Below, one piece after another: positions 10,811 to 22,850 of a stretch of 64,000 bases of DNA. The notes beneath the pieces are model-generated. The model worked only from the letters and a program-made list of their open reading frames with translations, ran no database searches and was not told the DNA's origin. Both the position numbers and the translations under genes were made by a program. This stretch comes from Trifolium pratense (Eukaryota > Streptophyta > Magnoliopsida > Fabales > Fabaceae): the NCBI RefSeq assembly GCF_020283565.1, contig NC_060063.1:48072856-48136855 (forward strand). The letters are read 5' to 3'. Numbering within the stretch: position 1 is the first letter of the stretch; each line of letters starts with the position of its first letter.

Positions 10811-12290
10811 ACCTCGTACACACAAACTAAATAATTTCTACGTAAAATATTATCGAACCTACGTAAACCATTGAAAACTATTTGAATGTGAATCAACCTA
10901 AAAAATAATTAATTTTGATTAATAAACGAAACAACAAATCATTGAAAACTCACAAATACAAAGTCAATAATTTCAAAATTTGTATCGGTTGAATTAATTA
11001 AGATTTGTAGATATCATTTTCTAATTTTATTTAAATTGAAAATGAAAAATAAATCCACATGATTATTCTCACCTAGTAGTCACATTGAAGAAAGTAAAAA
11101 ATTTGATCCACAAAGACCACAACAGAAGAGCACAACACCACCCAAAATATTATTCTCCAATCCACAACTGAAAAAAGTAAGCTAAAAACATACACACACT
11201 GCACTGCACGAAAAAATACTTTTGTGTCAAAAAGAAAATATATCTCTCCATTTCACGTACTATATATGGATAGTTTACATGCACATTGCTTTTAAATTTG
11301 TGTCACAATTCAAGAGACAACAAATGTTTATCTTCCCCTTCCTTTAGTACCAAATCTAGAAACTAGAATATCATTACTTTAATATTCAAACATAAATTTG
11401 TGACACATAAATCACTGTTGCTTTGTGACACATAAATTTGTACAATGGACCCCTCCACTTATTCAAACATTTCTAAGCATATCAAAGGTGTGTGTATTGT
11501 ACCATCCCAATTCCCAAATGAGTGAATATATGAGAATGAGACCCAATTGTTTTAAAGTTAAATTAAGTTTTAAAGTTAAATTAAAAACGGTAAAAAAAAA
11601 AAAAAAAACTTATATGGAATCTTAGTTGTTAAGAACTCTAATTAAGTGACAAACTGAAACACTTTTTTTTTACTTAATAATTGAGTACTACTATATAAAT
11701 ATATTTTTTTGAGCATACAAATTGTATCAACTATCAATAGAAGTGCTACATAATCCCCCTTTTATGAACTTAAAATTTTCAGTGTCAAACGAGATAGTGT
11801 GAAGCAATATATATAAAACCTTTTGAAAAATCTTAGTTATTAAGTACTACTCTAATTAATATGAATACAAAATTTTGAAGCTTGATGTCTCTTTTTCTAT
11901 TTTTGGCTCGCTCACATCAGGATAAATATTCCCCGTTTTCACATTGATCGATCATGAACTTGCCTTCATTTTTTACATAATCCTCCTTTCTGAATACTCA
12001 ACCAAATAGGTATTGTACTTCATTTCACAGCGATCATGGACTTGCCTTCATTTTTTAAAACTCTGAAAACTTTGTAAAACCAAATCTTTAATTTGTTATC
12101 TCAAACGGGTCTTTTTGAATGTTGTTTCAGGGTGTCCTTCTCATTAATGCTATGAGATTCTTGTGCGGTATATACATAGCAAGGAGAAAATTTGGTTTTC
12201 TGCTGCTCACTTGACTTAGACCAAGTTTCCCTTATTCCTTATAATAGAGTTGATGCGTGTATAATCGGCGAGTGATCTAATGTGTTGTGC
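10811..12290. other. Intergenic region without supported genes
   Basis: AT-rich. It contains short A-runs and a repeated phrase (catgaacttgccttcatttttt near 11953, catggacttgccttcatttt near 12036) that suggests a small local duplication. No gene supported. Confidence 0.4.
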
Positions 12291-12884
12291 CCAACTCGGT
12301 TTCATATCGAGAGAGGAAGGAGACGAATTATTGGCACCTTGAAGGAGTACAAGGATGACAGATATATTGAGTATAGGCTGTGAGTTTCTGCCTTCATTCT
12401 TAAACTTTATTTAAAATTATTAACAAGTTTTTTTATTTTACACTTTTGGTTTGTGACTAGAAGATTTTTTATAATTATATTTTTTTATAATTATTAATAA
12501 TGTCAGGTTTTCCTTTTTGAACATTTTATTCTTGTTAAATTCCCTAACGACGAAGGTTACAAAATATAAATTGTCGTAAGTTTGAACTATATTCCTTTTG
12601 TTGCCCTGCATTTAGAATCCATAGCATACTAGCAAACTAAGAGGTTGATACTTCAGAAGTCATGTGCAAAAACTAATAGGTTGATTCAAATACTTACGTT
12701 TTCTTTCATGTTGAAATTTTGTTCTATGTGAAGGTACTGGTGCTCATTTGGCCCAGAAAATTATGGGGAGGGTAGTGGGATACTACCTAGTCGGAGATAT
12801 CGACTTAATACCCAAAATCGTGCTGATAGACCTCAATCAATGTGGGGTTGTACCTATCATATTGTACCATCTCCATTGTTCTAG
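12291..12884 (+). pseudogene. Two-exon fragment of an uncharacterised plant protein gene
   Basis: Exon-like block 12291-12379 reads PTRFHIERGRRRIIGTLKEY and on to IEYRL, ending at a GTGAG donor in phase 2. A second block (12734-12884) follows an AG acceptor, completes the codon, reads YWCSFGPENYGEG...GCTYHIV and ends at TAG. The pattern recalls legume proteins with a zinc-finger or MULE/FAR1-like N-terminal module, but that is from memory and weak. No initiator ATG (an in-frame TGA lies just upstream) and no C-terminal domains are present. Either a gene relic or a piece carried by a transposon. Confidence 0.45.
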
Positions 12885-13135
12885 TTTGAAGTCCTTTGAA
12901 GTGCTTAATTAGTTCACTTAAGAAGATAGATCTTTCCATGGATAATTTCTTTTTGTTTTTGGCTTTGATGTTCTTTTTCTTGAATTTTACTTGTTACGTA
13001 CATATACAAATTGTTGGCATATTACTTGAATTAAGGGGCTGGTTGTATACTTTTATTGGTTAGAATTTTGAGCTTATTATTTGAAATAAGGTGCTAGTAG
13101 AGCTTATTTTGGTGTTCTATAGCATTGGCTGAATT

Positions 13136-16100
13136 TTGTATTTTACTTCAGTTATCTTCATCATCACCGCCGCCATCTTAACTACCGCGGCGGCATCACC
13201 GCTTGCTCTTACGTTGGAAAGAGCTTTTCCGTCGAATAATGGAATTGACTTGGACCAACTACGAGCTAGAGACACGACCCGACATGGTAGAATTCTCAAG
13301 TCTTCAAAAGATGTTGTTTACTTTGAGGTTTATGGTAACTCCCAGCTTCCACTCCTCGGGTAATTTTTAGAAATTTTAATCTTGTCTTTAATTATTGTTA
13401 CCTTTTGTTAATCAATTTCTAGTTATATATTCGAATGGCAAAAAAATTGAATTTTGGATAATATCTTATATATATTCTCTTTGTGTGTGTGTGTGTGATG
13501 TTTCCAGATTATATTATACAAACATATCGTTGGGTACTCCTCCGGTTGAATTTCACGTCCAGATTGACACCGGAAGCGATGTTACCTGGGTCAGTTGCAG
13601 CTCATGCAATGGTTGTCCACAGACAAGTGGACTGGAGGTAAATTGCATTGTAATATTATACGTTGAAATATTAAATCACAAATAGTAATTCGATCAAGGT
13701 ATTAATGGACTGATTTAAATCTTGATCATTTTTGTTAGTGGAAAGTTCATATATTTCATGGAGCAAAGATGAACATATGTTATAAAAAAAAATCATTATA
13801 TTTTTATTTATAATCATAGTAATTTCTAGCTTCTGTGTTGGTTTTGGCCCCCTGATTATGCTATGTTTCTGCTGTACTTGAGTTCTGGTTTTGGCCCCCT
13901 GTTTATGCTAAAGCTTCTGTGTTGGTTTTTACATATAGGACTTTTGTAGGTATATGTGAAATTGCATAAGAGGTAGGTACCTCTTCACCGGTACATAGAT
14001 GCTATATTTTTATGTAAACTTTAACTGATATAAAAGAATAAGTAAACTGGATATATATTTTTAACGACGCATATATAATTATGCAAGCCGAATCAAAAGA
14101 AAATCATCCAAAATTTAGTATTGGTTAGGGTGAATTAGAGTAGATGTATAAATTTTGTTCACCATTATTAATACTCTTGTAAAATATTCTTACATTGTAT
14201 TGAGATTCTATGTTCCCAACATGGATTAACCAAGAAAAGTCTCTTATTGAAAGATGCATCTATAACAAATATAAATGATTAACCAAACATATATGCAAGA
14301 TGCTCATACTCTATATATCTTGCATATAGTCATTATAGTTTGATATATAGTCTTTCAACAGATAGCCAAACATATAGATTGAAATGGTCAGAAAAGTAAT
14401 TACATATAAAATATCTCAAATAGAAATATAGGTTAACAAAAATTGATTTCCCAAATGTACATAACAATAATCAATATGGTTTATGGATTTTGTCACAGAT
14501 TGAGCTCAAATTTTTTGAGCCTAAACATTCATCAACCTCATCCTCAATCCCTTGTTCTGACCAAAGGTGCAATACTGGAACCTGTCAGAACAATCAGTGT
14601 TATTACAATCTTAAGTATGGAATTGATGGTGGACCATTGCTTGGCACGTCTGGTTATTACATGTCAGACCGACTACATTTGGACACTATTTTCGAAGGAG
14701 CTGTGACAAAAATTTCTTCAGCTCCTATTGTTTTCGGGTGAGTTTTCTTGAGCCTAATATGGTTGATACTTGATAGTATCGTTTTTTTTTTCTTGTTTAT
14801 TGTTTTATTCTAATATTGGAAACCGTTATTTTGTGAATTGAGCAGGTGTAGTAACTATAGGAGTGGATACCTTTCTAAATCTGAGAAAGCACTCGATGGA
14901 ATAATCGGACTTGGCCACCAAGATATTTCGGTTATCTCTCAGCTTTCCGCGCAAGGGGTTACTCCTAGAGTATTCTCCCATTGTCTGAGTGGAGACATCG
15001 TTGGTGGAGCGAAATCGTAGAGGCTGATATTGTGTATACATCGCTTGATCTATCACAGTAAGTCTAAACTTATTAATTCATTATTGTTTTTATGCATAAT
15101 TTAAGAGTGAGAATTTAAGAGTGAGAATTTAAGAGTTTAAATACCCAAATTATGGTATAGGTGATGTAAGATTAATTATAAACAAGGTTAAGATTCAAGT
15201 TTAGCAATAAGTTTAAACTTATTACTTTTTTTTGATGAAATTTGAAGTTAAGTTATAACAGCTGTTTTGTCTTGATAACAATACAATGATTCCAAGTTAG
15301 CAGTTTAGATAAATTTTATAGACTACATATATTCAAATTTGTTTATGGTATCATAGCTGAATATGATTGTTGGTAAATATATGTTTTGAGTTTTGAAGTT
15401 GGTTTTGCTGTTTTAGAAATTAATGTACTCTTTGAGGTTGCATATCTTGTTATTAGAATTGTAAAAATTTTGTAATGTTGTTTAATAAATTTACAAGTCA
15501 TTAGAAAAGCCGAAATATTGTTTCGTATCTTCTCTATGTCACGAATATCGAGGCCTAACTCATCCTTACAAAATCGGCTTGTAAGGTGAGGATTGCCTCC
15601 TCTTTATAAACTCTTCTCAAGAGTCCTATCTATTCGATGTGGGACTAAATCCCACCGAGTGTTGGCCGCTAACACACCCCCTCACGCTTCAGCCCGACGC
15701 AATGGGTCTGAAGCGTGAAAGATGTCGGAAGCCCAACGATAGATCCGATAGGCTCTGATACCATGTCACGAATATCTAGGCCTAACTCATCCTTACAAAA
15801 CCGGCTTGTAAGGTGAGGATTTCCTCCTCTTTATAAACTCTTCTCAAGAGTCCTATCTATCCGATGTGGGACTAAATCCCACCGAGTGTTGGCCGATAAC
15901 ACTAGGCTATTAGGAATAGGGGTGGTCTTGTGAGTTGTGTTGTTTCCGCCTAAGACATTTGTATCCTCTTAAGGATAAAATACTTTGATACATTTGGATT
16001 GATAGAATTTAATACATGAGGTCGGGTCGTGTCATTAGCTAACTGCACCCTTCATGCATATTTTAGGCGTCATTACAACTTAAATCTAGAGAGCATATCT

Positions 16101-17226
16101 GTCAATGGTTGGGCATTGCAAATCGATGCATCAGTATTTGCAACATCGAAAGACAGAGGTACCATTGTTGATTCTGGAACAACTTTGGCATACCTTGCAG
16201 AAGAGGCGTATGATCCTTTTGTTGATGCGGTGAGTTTCATTCCATTATCAAACATATGTTTGATGTATTTTGCTTGCTTAGAACTTTATCAAACGTTAAT
16301 AGAAAAATAATTTTTTACTACTGCAGATTACCACTGCAATACCACAATCTGTACACACTGTTTCATTCAAGGGATATCAGTGTTTCGTAACTCCTGACAG
16401 GTTAAGCTCAATACTTCATACAATTTTTTATTTTACTTTTTTTACTTTTTATGCATTTCTTATTGCCAATTATGCTCTTTTTTCTCTAACTCTTTTCTCG
16501 TTAACGTGCTTATATAGTGTCACTGACATTTTCCCTAAAGTGAGTCTCAATTTCGCTGTATCACTGAATCTAAGGCCCCAAGACTACCTTATACAGCAAA
16601 ATCCTATTGTAAGTATTCAAGCTTCAATATTCAGCCTATGCTTCTCTTTGTTCGGTTTTTATATACCATATGTTATCTTACTAATTGCTACGATGCATGT
16701 TACAGAATAATGGTGTAGCAGTGTGGTGTATTGGATTTCTGAAGATCAAAGGTCAAGGCACGACAATTTTAGGCGGTATATCAATTTAAAAATTAGAATA
16801 TAATTTCTTGTACTTCAATATTATTGTTCATAATTTGTTAAGGGTCTTTTTTTCAAAACTACATGTATTATACTACTAACAGCACCATTTAGTGTTTTGG
16901 CAGATCTCGTACTGAAAGACAAAATTTTTGTTTATGATCTAGACGGTCAACACATTGGATGGGCTGACTATAACTGTAAGTTTCAGATACATATAGTGAA
17001 TTTCATAGGCCTATATATAATTGTTTATTGTCGATGTTATATTTGATTCTGATCGTGCTGTTAATTTAAATTCGACAATGTAGGTTCTTTGCCGATTAAT
17101 GTCTCCACGACAATTGGCACTGGAAGACACGTTAATACAGGAAAGATAAGCAGAAGTTCTTGTTTAGAGGATGGAATTATAACATCTTTCTTTGTAACGT
17201 TGATTTTCTGGTTTATGTTTTTATAG
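13136..17226 (+). pseudogene. Aspartic protease (family A1, nepenthesin-like), ten exons, degraded
   Basis: Exons: 13136-13359, 13508-13637, 14499-14737, 14846-15057, 16067-16229, 16327-16400, 16518-16608, 16706-16775, 16904-16975 and 17084-17226, all with GT-AG borders and matching phases. The product would have a hydrophobic secretion signal, a propeptide, DTGSD catalytic Asp 1 (exon 2), DSGTT catalytic Asp 2 (exon 5), WCIGF and IGWADYNC, and a C-terminal hydrophobic tail (possible GPI anchor). It resembles plant aspartic-proteinase-like protein 2. Damage: no ATG opens exon 1 (the frame starts after an in-frame TGA at 13130-13132). Exon 4 has a small deletion near 15008-15012 that shifts the frame and brings in TAG 15018-15020. 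Exon 7 lacks a few codons of the usual loop. A TRIM element sits in intron 4. Clean splice sites suggest recent death. Confidence 0.8.
15537..15901 (-). mobile_element. TRIM: miniature LTR retrotransposon in intron 4 of the protease
   Basis: Two direct repeats of 138 bp (15537-15674 and 15764-15901), about five differences apart, flank an 89-bp core. On the minus strand the LTR runs from TGTTA to TGACA. The core begins directly with TGGTATCAGAGCC (15763-15751), a primer-binding site for initiator Met-tRNA, and ends with a GAGGGGGTG polypurine tract before the other LTR. It has no coding capacity, so it fits the terminal-repeat-retrotransposon-in-miniature class, moved in trans. A clear 5-bp TSD was not seen. 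Confidence 0.85.
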
Positions 17227-18362
17227 TCTCTGCAGTACTGTATAATTGTGATAATTCCAGAATATTGTTTGTGTTGTGACCACTTTCTGCACAATAGGTT
17301 TCATTATTTAATGAAATGTAGTAATTCTATTTTTCATTATTTTGAATTTCATATATGATATATCAGCTTCTAATTTTCTGAATCTTTAATTCATTTCCAA
17401 AATGTCAAGAGCTGTCTTATATTTAACTTAATTGAGATTACAGAACTCAAATAGTTAGACTACATCTTTGATTACATAAAATTGAAAACATGAAATACAT
17501 CAACAAGTGATTTATAATGGTAACAGAACAACCTACAAATACAACTTTTCTGAGTGTTGAAGGATGATCAATGATCTCCAACACTTTCATGCAGTTTGTG
17601 CTGCTGCTAAGAATGCATTAAAATATTCTCTAGCTTTTTTCAAACGAGGACTAATACAAAATGCTGGAGATGCAGGGTATGATGGAGAAGAAGGTGATAA
17701 AGAAAACCGAATGTGTCGCGTTGACGCATCCGATTTTCTAACACTCCCTCTAGCTGAGCCATATTTCAAAACCCCTTTAATTTCTTTTTCATAACCAAAA
17801 GATGCAGAAGAACAATTAATAGGTGAATGTGAATCTACTTCAATAGCAGCAAGCATTATATTCCATTAACTCCAATGGAAGATCAAAGTAAGAGTTATTA
17901 GAATCTCCATCAATCTCATGAGACATAGCTGCAGAAGCCCAAGAGCCACATTCAAAATTCTCCAATGAAACATTCCTAGACATTGTTGCCGCAACTTTTT
18001 CTGTAAATTCTTTTCTTGTTTTAATTGGTTTTATTTTACCAGCAAAATTAGGAAGAAAAAGACAAAGAGCATTGCATTTGAATCCATCATGTGATGTTGT
18101 TGTTTTCATTTGTTTAAAAACATTCTTAGGACTTTGACTTTCCTTAATAACATGTTCTTGTTCTGTTTTTGTGAAAGTACCATAATGCCACTCCCATTTT
18201 TCTAAATCTTTTGTACTTAGTTTAGTCAACCATTGATCAAAATCAAATTCCTCTAAAGAAGCACTTTCTCTTCCATCACCACATGATTTACTCTTCCCAA
18301 AATGAGCTTCTTGAAGAAGTTCTTGAAGTGTAGTGGTCACATTAGTAGTAGGTTCGCGCAAG

Positions 18363-19127
18363 GTTGTCAAACTCGCGAGTCTACTCAGACTCGTAAAGGG
18401 CCGTAGATTCGACTCGCAGACTTGACTCGTACGAGTTTATGGAAACTTAAAAATGAGTTTCAAAAGCCTATAAGTTACTCATAAATGACATATAATAGAA
18501 CACCCGCTTAACATAGAAATTCAAATTTCAAACTCCAAACAAGCTTGTTATTGTTAACAAAAAAAAACTCCATAATAAAACAAACAAAATAGCAAAGTAG
18601 GTAAATAATGTACTAGCTACTTTTTAATTGGCTACTACATACAGAAAAAAATCATAAAACATATATGATAATGTCTTCAAACATCCAAAGCACAGCCACA
18701 ATGAGAGAATGAAACACAAACTTGGAGGATCAGAGAGATGATCGTGAAAGCACCGCTACAATGAAGGGAGGAAGAGACTCTTTCGACGTTGTTGTAAACT
18801 TGCCGGCAACTAGTTTCAAGGTTTCTAATTCTAAACGTTTGGTACGTAGTACATACATATAGTAGAAAAATATGTTTAAGGGTTTTCAATTGTTTTTTTT
18901 TTCAAAAAAAAGTTTTGTATTTTGGGGATTTTTTATAAATAAAAAAATGCAAAATATATTTTTTTTTAGAAAATTTTATAGACTCGCGAGTCTATACGAG
19001 TCTATGCGAATCTACTCGAGTTTACGCGAGTTTATAAAAATCGATTCTATGTGCAATTCAATTCGTTTTTGCTTCCTAGATACGTAAACTCGTACGAGTT
19101 TAAGAGTCTACTCGCGAGTTTGACAAC
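18363..19127. mobile_element. Non-autonomous TIR transposon rich in CTCGCGAGT words
   Basis: A 765-bp element whose ends are inverted copies of GGTTGTCAAACTCGCGAGT (19 bp perfect), followed by imperfect repeats of actcgtacgagtt and gactcgcgagtc in both subterminal regions. No transposase is encoded and no clear TSD was seen, so the superfamily is left open. It interrupts the uncharacterised minus-strand gene. Confidence 0.75.
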
Positions 19128-19393
19128 CATGGATTCTCAAAAAAGTGGTCCCGAGCTCCCGAATTTCAGCTTTTCAACCGAATCGAACCGTGGCGATGAG
19201 TTTACTGAATTTGGGAGACTTAGGCTCAAAAACCTTAGTTTTGGAGGTTGTAGTGTTGGAGGGTGCAAAAGGGTAGTAGGGGGTGTAGTGATTATAGTCG
19301 GCAACTTTTTAGTTTCTTGGTTATACACTTGTTTGATAGGTGAATTTCTCAATGAATGTGGATCAACCATAATCTGTTTTTCATTTTGGAAGC

Positions 19394-22087
19394 TGTCATA
19401 CCATAATTTTGTCCTAACCTCTTTTTACAATTATTTTTCATCCTATTATTATTAGGGTTATGTTAACTTGTGCCCTTAGGGCACATGTTAAGCTACTTAA
19501 AAATAGAAATATAGCATTTAATGATACAAAGAATTTAATGATTAGATAATTAAATACACCACAATTTCAATAAATGTTTTCCACATTTAGCTTCTTAACA
19601 TGTGCCCTTAAGGGCACAAGTTAACATTCTCTTTATTATTATTATTATTATAATAAAAAATAAATAAAATAAAAAAAAGAAAAAGAAAAAAGAAAAGTAG
19701 CAACAGCAACCAGTGCTGCGCCTCCCACCCCTGTTCTAAGGATTTTTGTTTTCAACTTTTTCCATTTTTAGTTTTGGTCTTCACCAACAATGTAAGCAAG
19801 GAAAAGTTCATGTCATTTCATTCTTCTTTGATCTTTGCTAATCCAATTTTTATCCAATGGACATGAGAGCTTAGCAACACTCTCCATAAATTGAGAGCGA
19901 ATTAAGAACAAGGGGAGGGCGAGAGGAGAGAAAAATAGCAGAAAAATCTCATTTTTTCATCACTTTTCCAAAATCCGAAATTGACTCAAACACCTTCCAA
20001 ACTTCAATCTTCTTCACCCAAAAGCCTCTAAACACTTTCAGTAGCTTGAAACAACAAGAAAAACGAAGGAAAACCGTCAAGAGGAGCTTACTCAAAGTTC
20101 AAAATAGCAAAGAAAAGAGTAGGTGTTAACCCACCAAAACAAAGCTCGAAACCAGTAAGATTCTAAACACTTTTTACTCCTGAACATCATATGAAGCTTT
20201 TACAACCCTTTATTTTGTTTAATTCGTACAAATGTGAATTTTAAAGTTTTTTTGGGTTTTAAAGTTTCGAACTTTGTTTGAGATGCAAACACCTTTTCAA
20301 AAATATAAGTTTATATTTATGATCTACGCGAAAAACCAAGCAAAACGGTATATAAACTTTTAATTTTCGGCAAAGTTTTGTTGATGTTGTTGTTCAGGGC
20401 CGAGCTTCATTTGAAGCTTTAATGGCCGCTGTGTTGTTGTTCTTCATGGTGAGGAAGAAGCTTGAGGTTGAAGACGATGACGTGTCAACACGTCATTGGC
20501 TCCCTCTTTAGTTTAAAACGCGTCCGTCAGATTAATCCAAGGACCGAGATCTGTTATATGATTTTTAAATCACATCCGTCTGATGTAATCCAAAGGCTGA
20601 GATCTGTGACGTCTACTGTGCGCCTCTGTTCTCATGCCACTCTGGATCATCTTCTGTTTATTGTTTTTTTGTTTGGACGAAAATTAGTCTGGGCTGGGCC
20701 TGGTGTTGCAGATTGCTATTGCTTCACCTCCAGAACCCAGCTTTGCACCCACAGTTACGTTTTGCTTAATTTTTAGTGCTTATTTATATAAGTGCTTATT
20801 CAAATAAGAGTTTATTCACATAAGTGCTTATTTAAATAAGTGCTTATCATTTGGAAATGATTATTTGAGTTATTGATTAATTAGTCAATTAATTAAATAC
20901 TTGATTAAGTGAGTAACCATTTAAGTTGTTTGATTAAAAGTGCTTAAGTTACTAAGTGCTTAAATGGTTAAACACTTAAGTAAGTGATTATTAGTTAAGT
21001 GATTAATTAATCAAAATGCTTATTTTAATAAGTTCATATTTAATGTTTGGATTGCTTACTTGATTTGACACTTTCAAAAGCACTACCTTACTTTAAAAAA
21101 CTCCATAACTCAACTTTTTTTTTCTTTCAAATAAGTATGATTAAGCAAATCGACAAGATTGACAAAAGCTTCAGTTGGTGCATATATGTATATATTGTCT
21201 ATATTCTGTTTGCTTGGTTTGTTTCTTCTTCGTCTTGCTTAAATTTATTCAACACTTAATCAATAAATAGAATGAAAAAGGAAGGGACTGACATATGACT
21301 TTCTCTACCCGAATGGTTTCGAGGCCCTGACGTATGAATCGTGTCTCGGACCATTCTCATTCTAAAACATTTACACAAAATTCCTAAAATCAACTCAACA
21401 CACTCAAACATTTTTCACTGCCCACGCACGCAGTAAAAGTAAAACTCTTTTCACAAAATGCGTGACGTTTTCGTCCTTTCTCCGTAACACAAACAACGCT
21501 TAAGCCTCCACCGTGCGAGCATACAAGAAGCGTTTAAATACAAGAATGCGACATTCTTCGTAATACAAACCACGTTTAAGCCTCCGAAGTGCGAGCATAC
21601 AAGCAGCGTTTAAATATGAGGATGCGACTTAGACGTCATGCGTCTAAAAGCAACCAATCCACAAACTTTTTTTACCCTGAACTACGAAACCCTAATTTTC
21701 CGATTGCACTTTGGAATACGTAGGAGCAGGATTCAACATCATGTCGGGCACAATAATAAAAAAACAAAACCTTTTTCCCTGTGACCATAATAATAATAAC
21801 AATAATAAACATTTTTCTATCGATGAAGCAAGAAACAAATAATTAAGCAAATATTAAAAACACATTAAAGCAAACAAACAGTCTCCCTCTAAAAGGTTCC
21901 CGTTGAGTACAATGGATGTGAGGGGTGCTAATACCTTCCCCTCGCATAACCAACTCCCGAACCCATTTCTCTCACCCCTCAAGGTTTTCTCGATATTTTC
22001 CTTTCCGTTCCTTGGGATAAATAAAATTCGGTGGCGACTCTGTTTCTTTTCGAGTGTTTACACTCGAGAATTTTTCGCGGCGCGACA
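19394..22087 (+). mobile_element. Ogre-type (Ty3) solo LTR, TSD GAAGC
   Basis: A 2694-bp unit from TGTCATACCATAATTTTGTC to GCGGCGCGACA, flanked by GAAGC at 19389-19393 and 22088-22092. The 3' part has features I associate with legume Ogre LTRs: gagtacaatggatgtgaggg, then ggataaataaaattcggtgg and cgactctgttt, then a short hairpin (cgagtgtttacactcg). No internal region is present, so it is a solo LTR. It separates codon 4 from codon 5 of the minus-strand gene without losing coding bases apart from the target duplication. A MITE at 19460-19628 is nested in it. Confidence 0.85.
19460..19628. mobile_element. Short MITE inside the Ogre LTR
   Basis: About 165 bp with inverted ends ATGTTAACTTGTGCCCTTA...GGGCACATGTTAAG. 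Each end is itself nearly palindromic (gtgcccttagggcac), so a transcript could form two terminal hairpins and one long stem. Target-site duplication unclear. Confidence 0.75.
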
Positions 22088-22092
22088 GAAGC

Positions 22093-22850
22093 TCTCCATG
22101 ATTGAGATTTTGAGGAAGAAAAGGAAATTTGGAGTTGTGGAAGGCCAATGGGTAGGTAACTACTTATAAAGAAGAGACATGAAATGTAAAATATTTGTGT
22201 AATGCCTGCATGATCATTCATATCTTAGTCGTGAGGACCATGTTCTTTATGTAATTTTTTCCCTTAGGTATAGCTGACTTTTTGTATTAGATTAGTAAGG
22301 ACCAGAAAATAGTTGTGATTATTATGGTTAATTATACTTTTATCGTAAAATAAAGTTATTAATGAAGGTTAGCCAGATTTGACCTTGTCCGGTGGTGCTC
22401 CTCTTCAGCTCTGGTGAGTGAAAAGGGGTATTGTACCTGCAGTTGCTCCGACGCTAAAGTTAATCAAGTGCGTGAAGCAAATGTTTTAAGATAGAAGTAG
22501 AATGTAGTTGTGTCAGCATGAGAAGGCTTTATATAGCCCCGACTCGGAGCCAAGACCATTGATGGGAGGATGGATTAAACGTCCTCGCCATCAATGACTG
22601 TCAAAAAACGGCTGAAAAGTAATGATTAACAAACTGTTATGGAAGATTGGAAAGCTTTGAAATTCTGGCATGCTAGTATATCGATGATGAAAGCAATGCT
22701 TCAACACTGTAAGTCGAAATGATGTTTGATCTAATGTTCTAACTTCACGTCAGCACAGTACTAGATGAACAATAAAGAAACGTAAAACACAAGAAACAAA
22801 ATAACACAGTTATTTGTTGACCTAGTTTATCATAACAGCCTACTCTAGGT
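22093..22850. repeat. Retroelement debris upstream of a truncated LTR
   Basis: It begins with the 5' flank of the broken gene (22100-22170). After that, a segment near 22380-22620 (tacctgcagttgctccgacg; tttatatagccccgac) looks like part of a plant LTR, and 22770-22850 matches a block near 7530. No boundaries or coding found. Confidence 0.4.

Larger units (their letters stand above)
17587..22099 (-). pseudogene. Uncharacterised plant gene broken by two insertions and two frameshifts
   Basis: Read from the right: ATG at 22099-22097 and four codons (MESF). Then comes an Ogre solo LTR (19394-22087). The same frame resumes at 19388 (QNEKQIM, VDPHSLRNSP) and runs to about 19137, where a run of T causes a frameshift and stop. 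A TIR element (18363-19127) follows. The frame reopens at 18359 (EPTTNVTTTLQELLQEAHFG) and runs to 17850, where a one-base shift moves it to the frame ending SPSYPASPAF ... FNAFLAAAQTA, TGA 17587-17589. Without insertions the protein would be roughly 340 residues, hydrophilic and Ser/Pro-rich. I do not recognise a family with confidence. A truncated second copy lies at 10.6 kb. Confidence 0.7.

Noticed and set aside
19137..19370. Plus-strand frame 19051-19455 as a gene
   Set aside because: The minus strand holds the continuous broken gene here, in frame with its rejoined start codon; the plus frame runs through the TIR end and has no domain.
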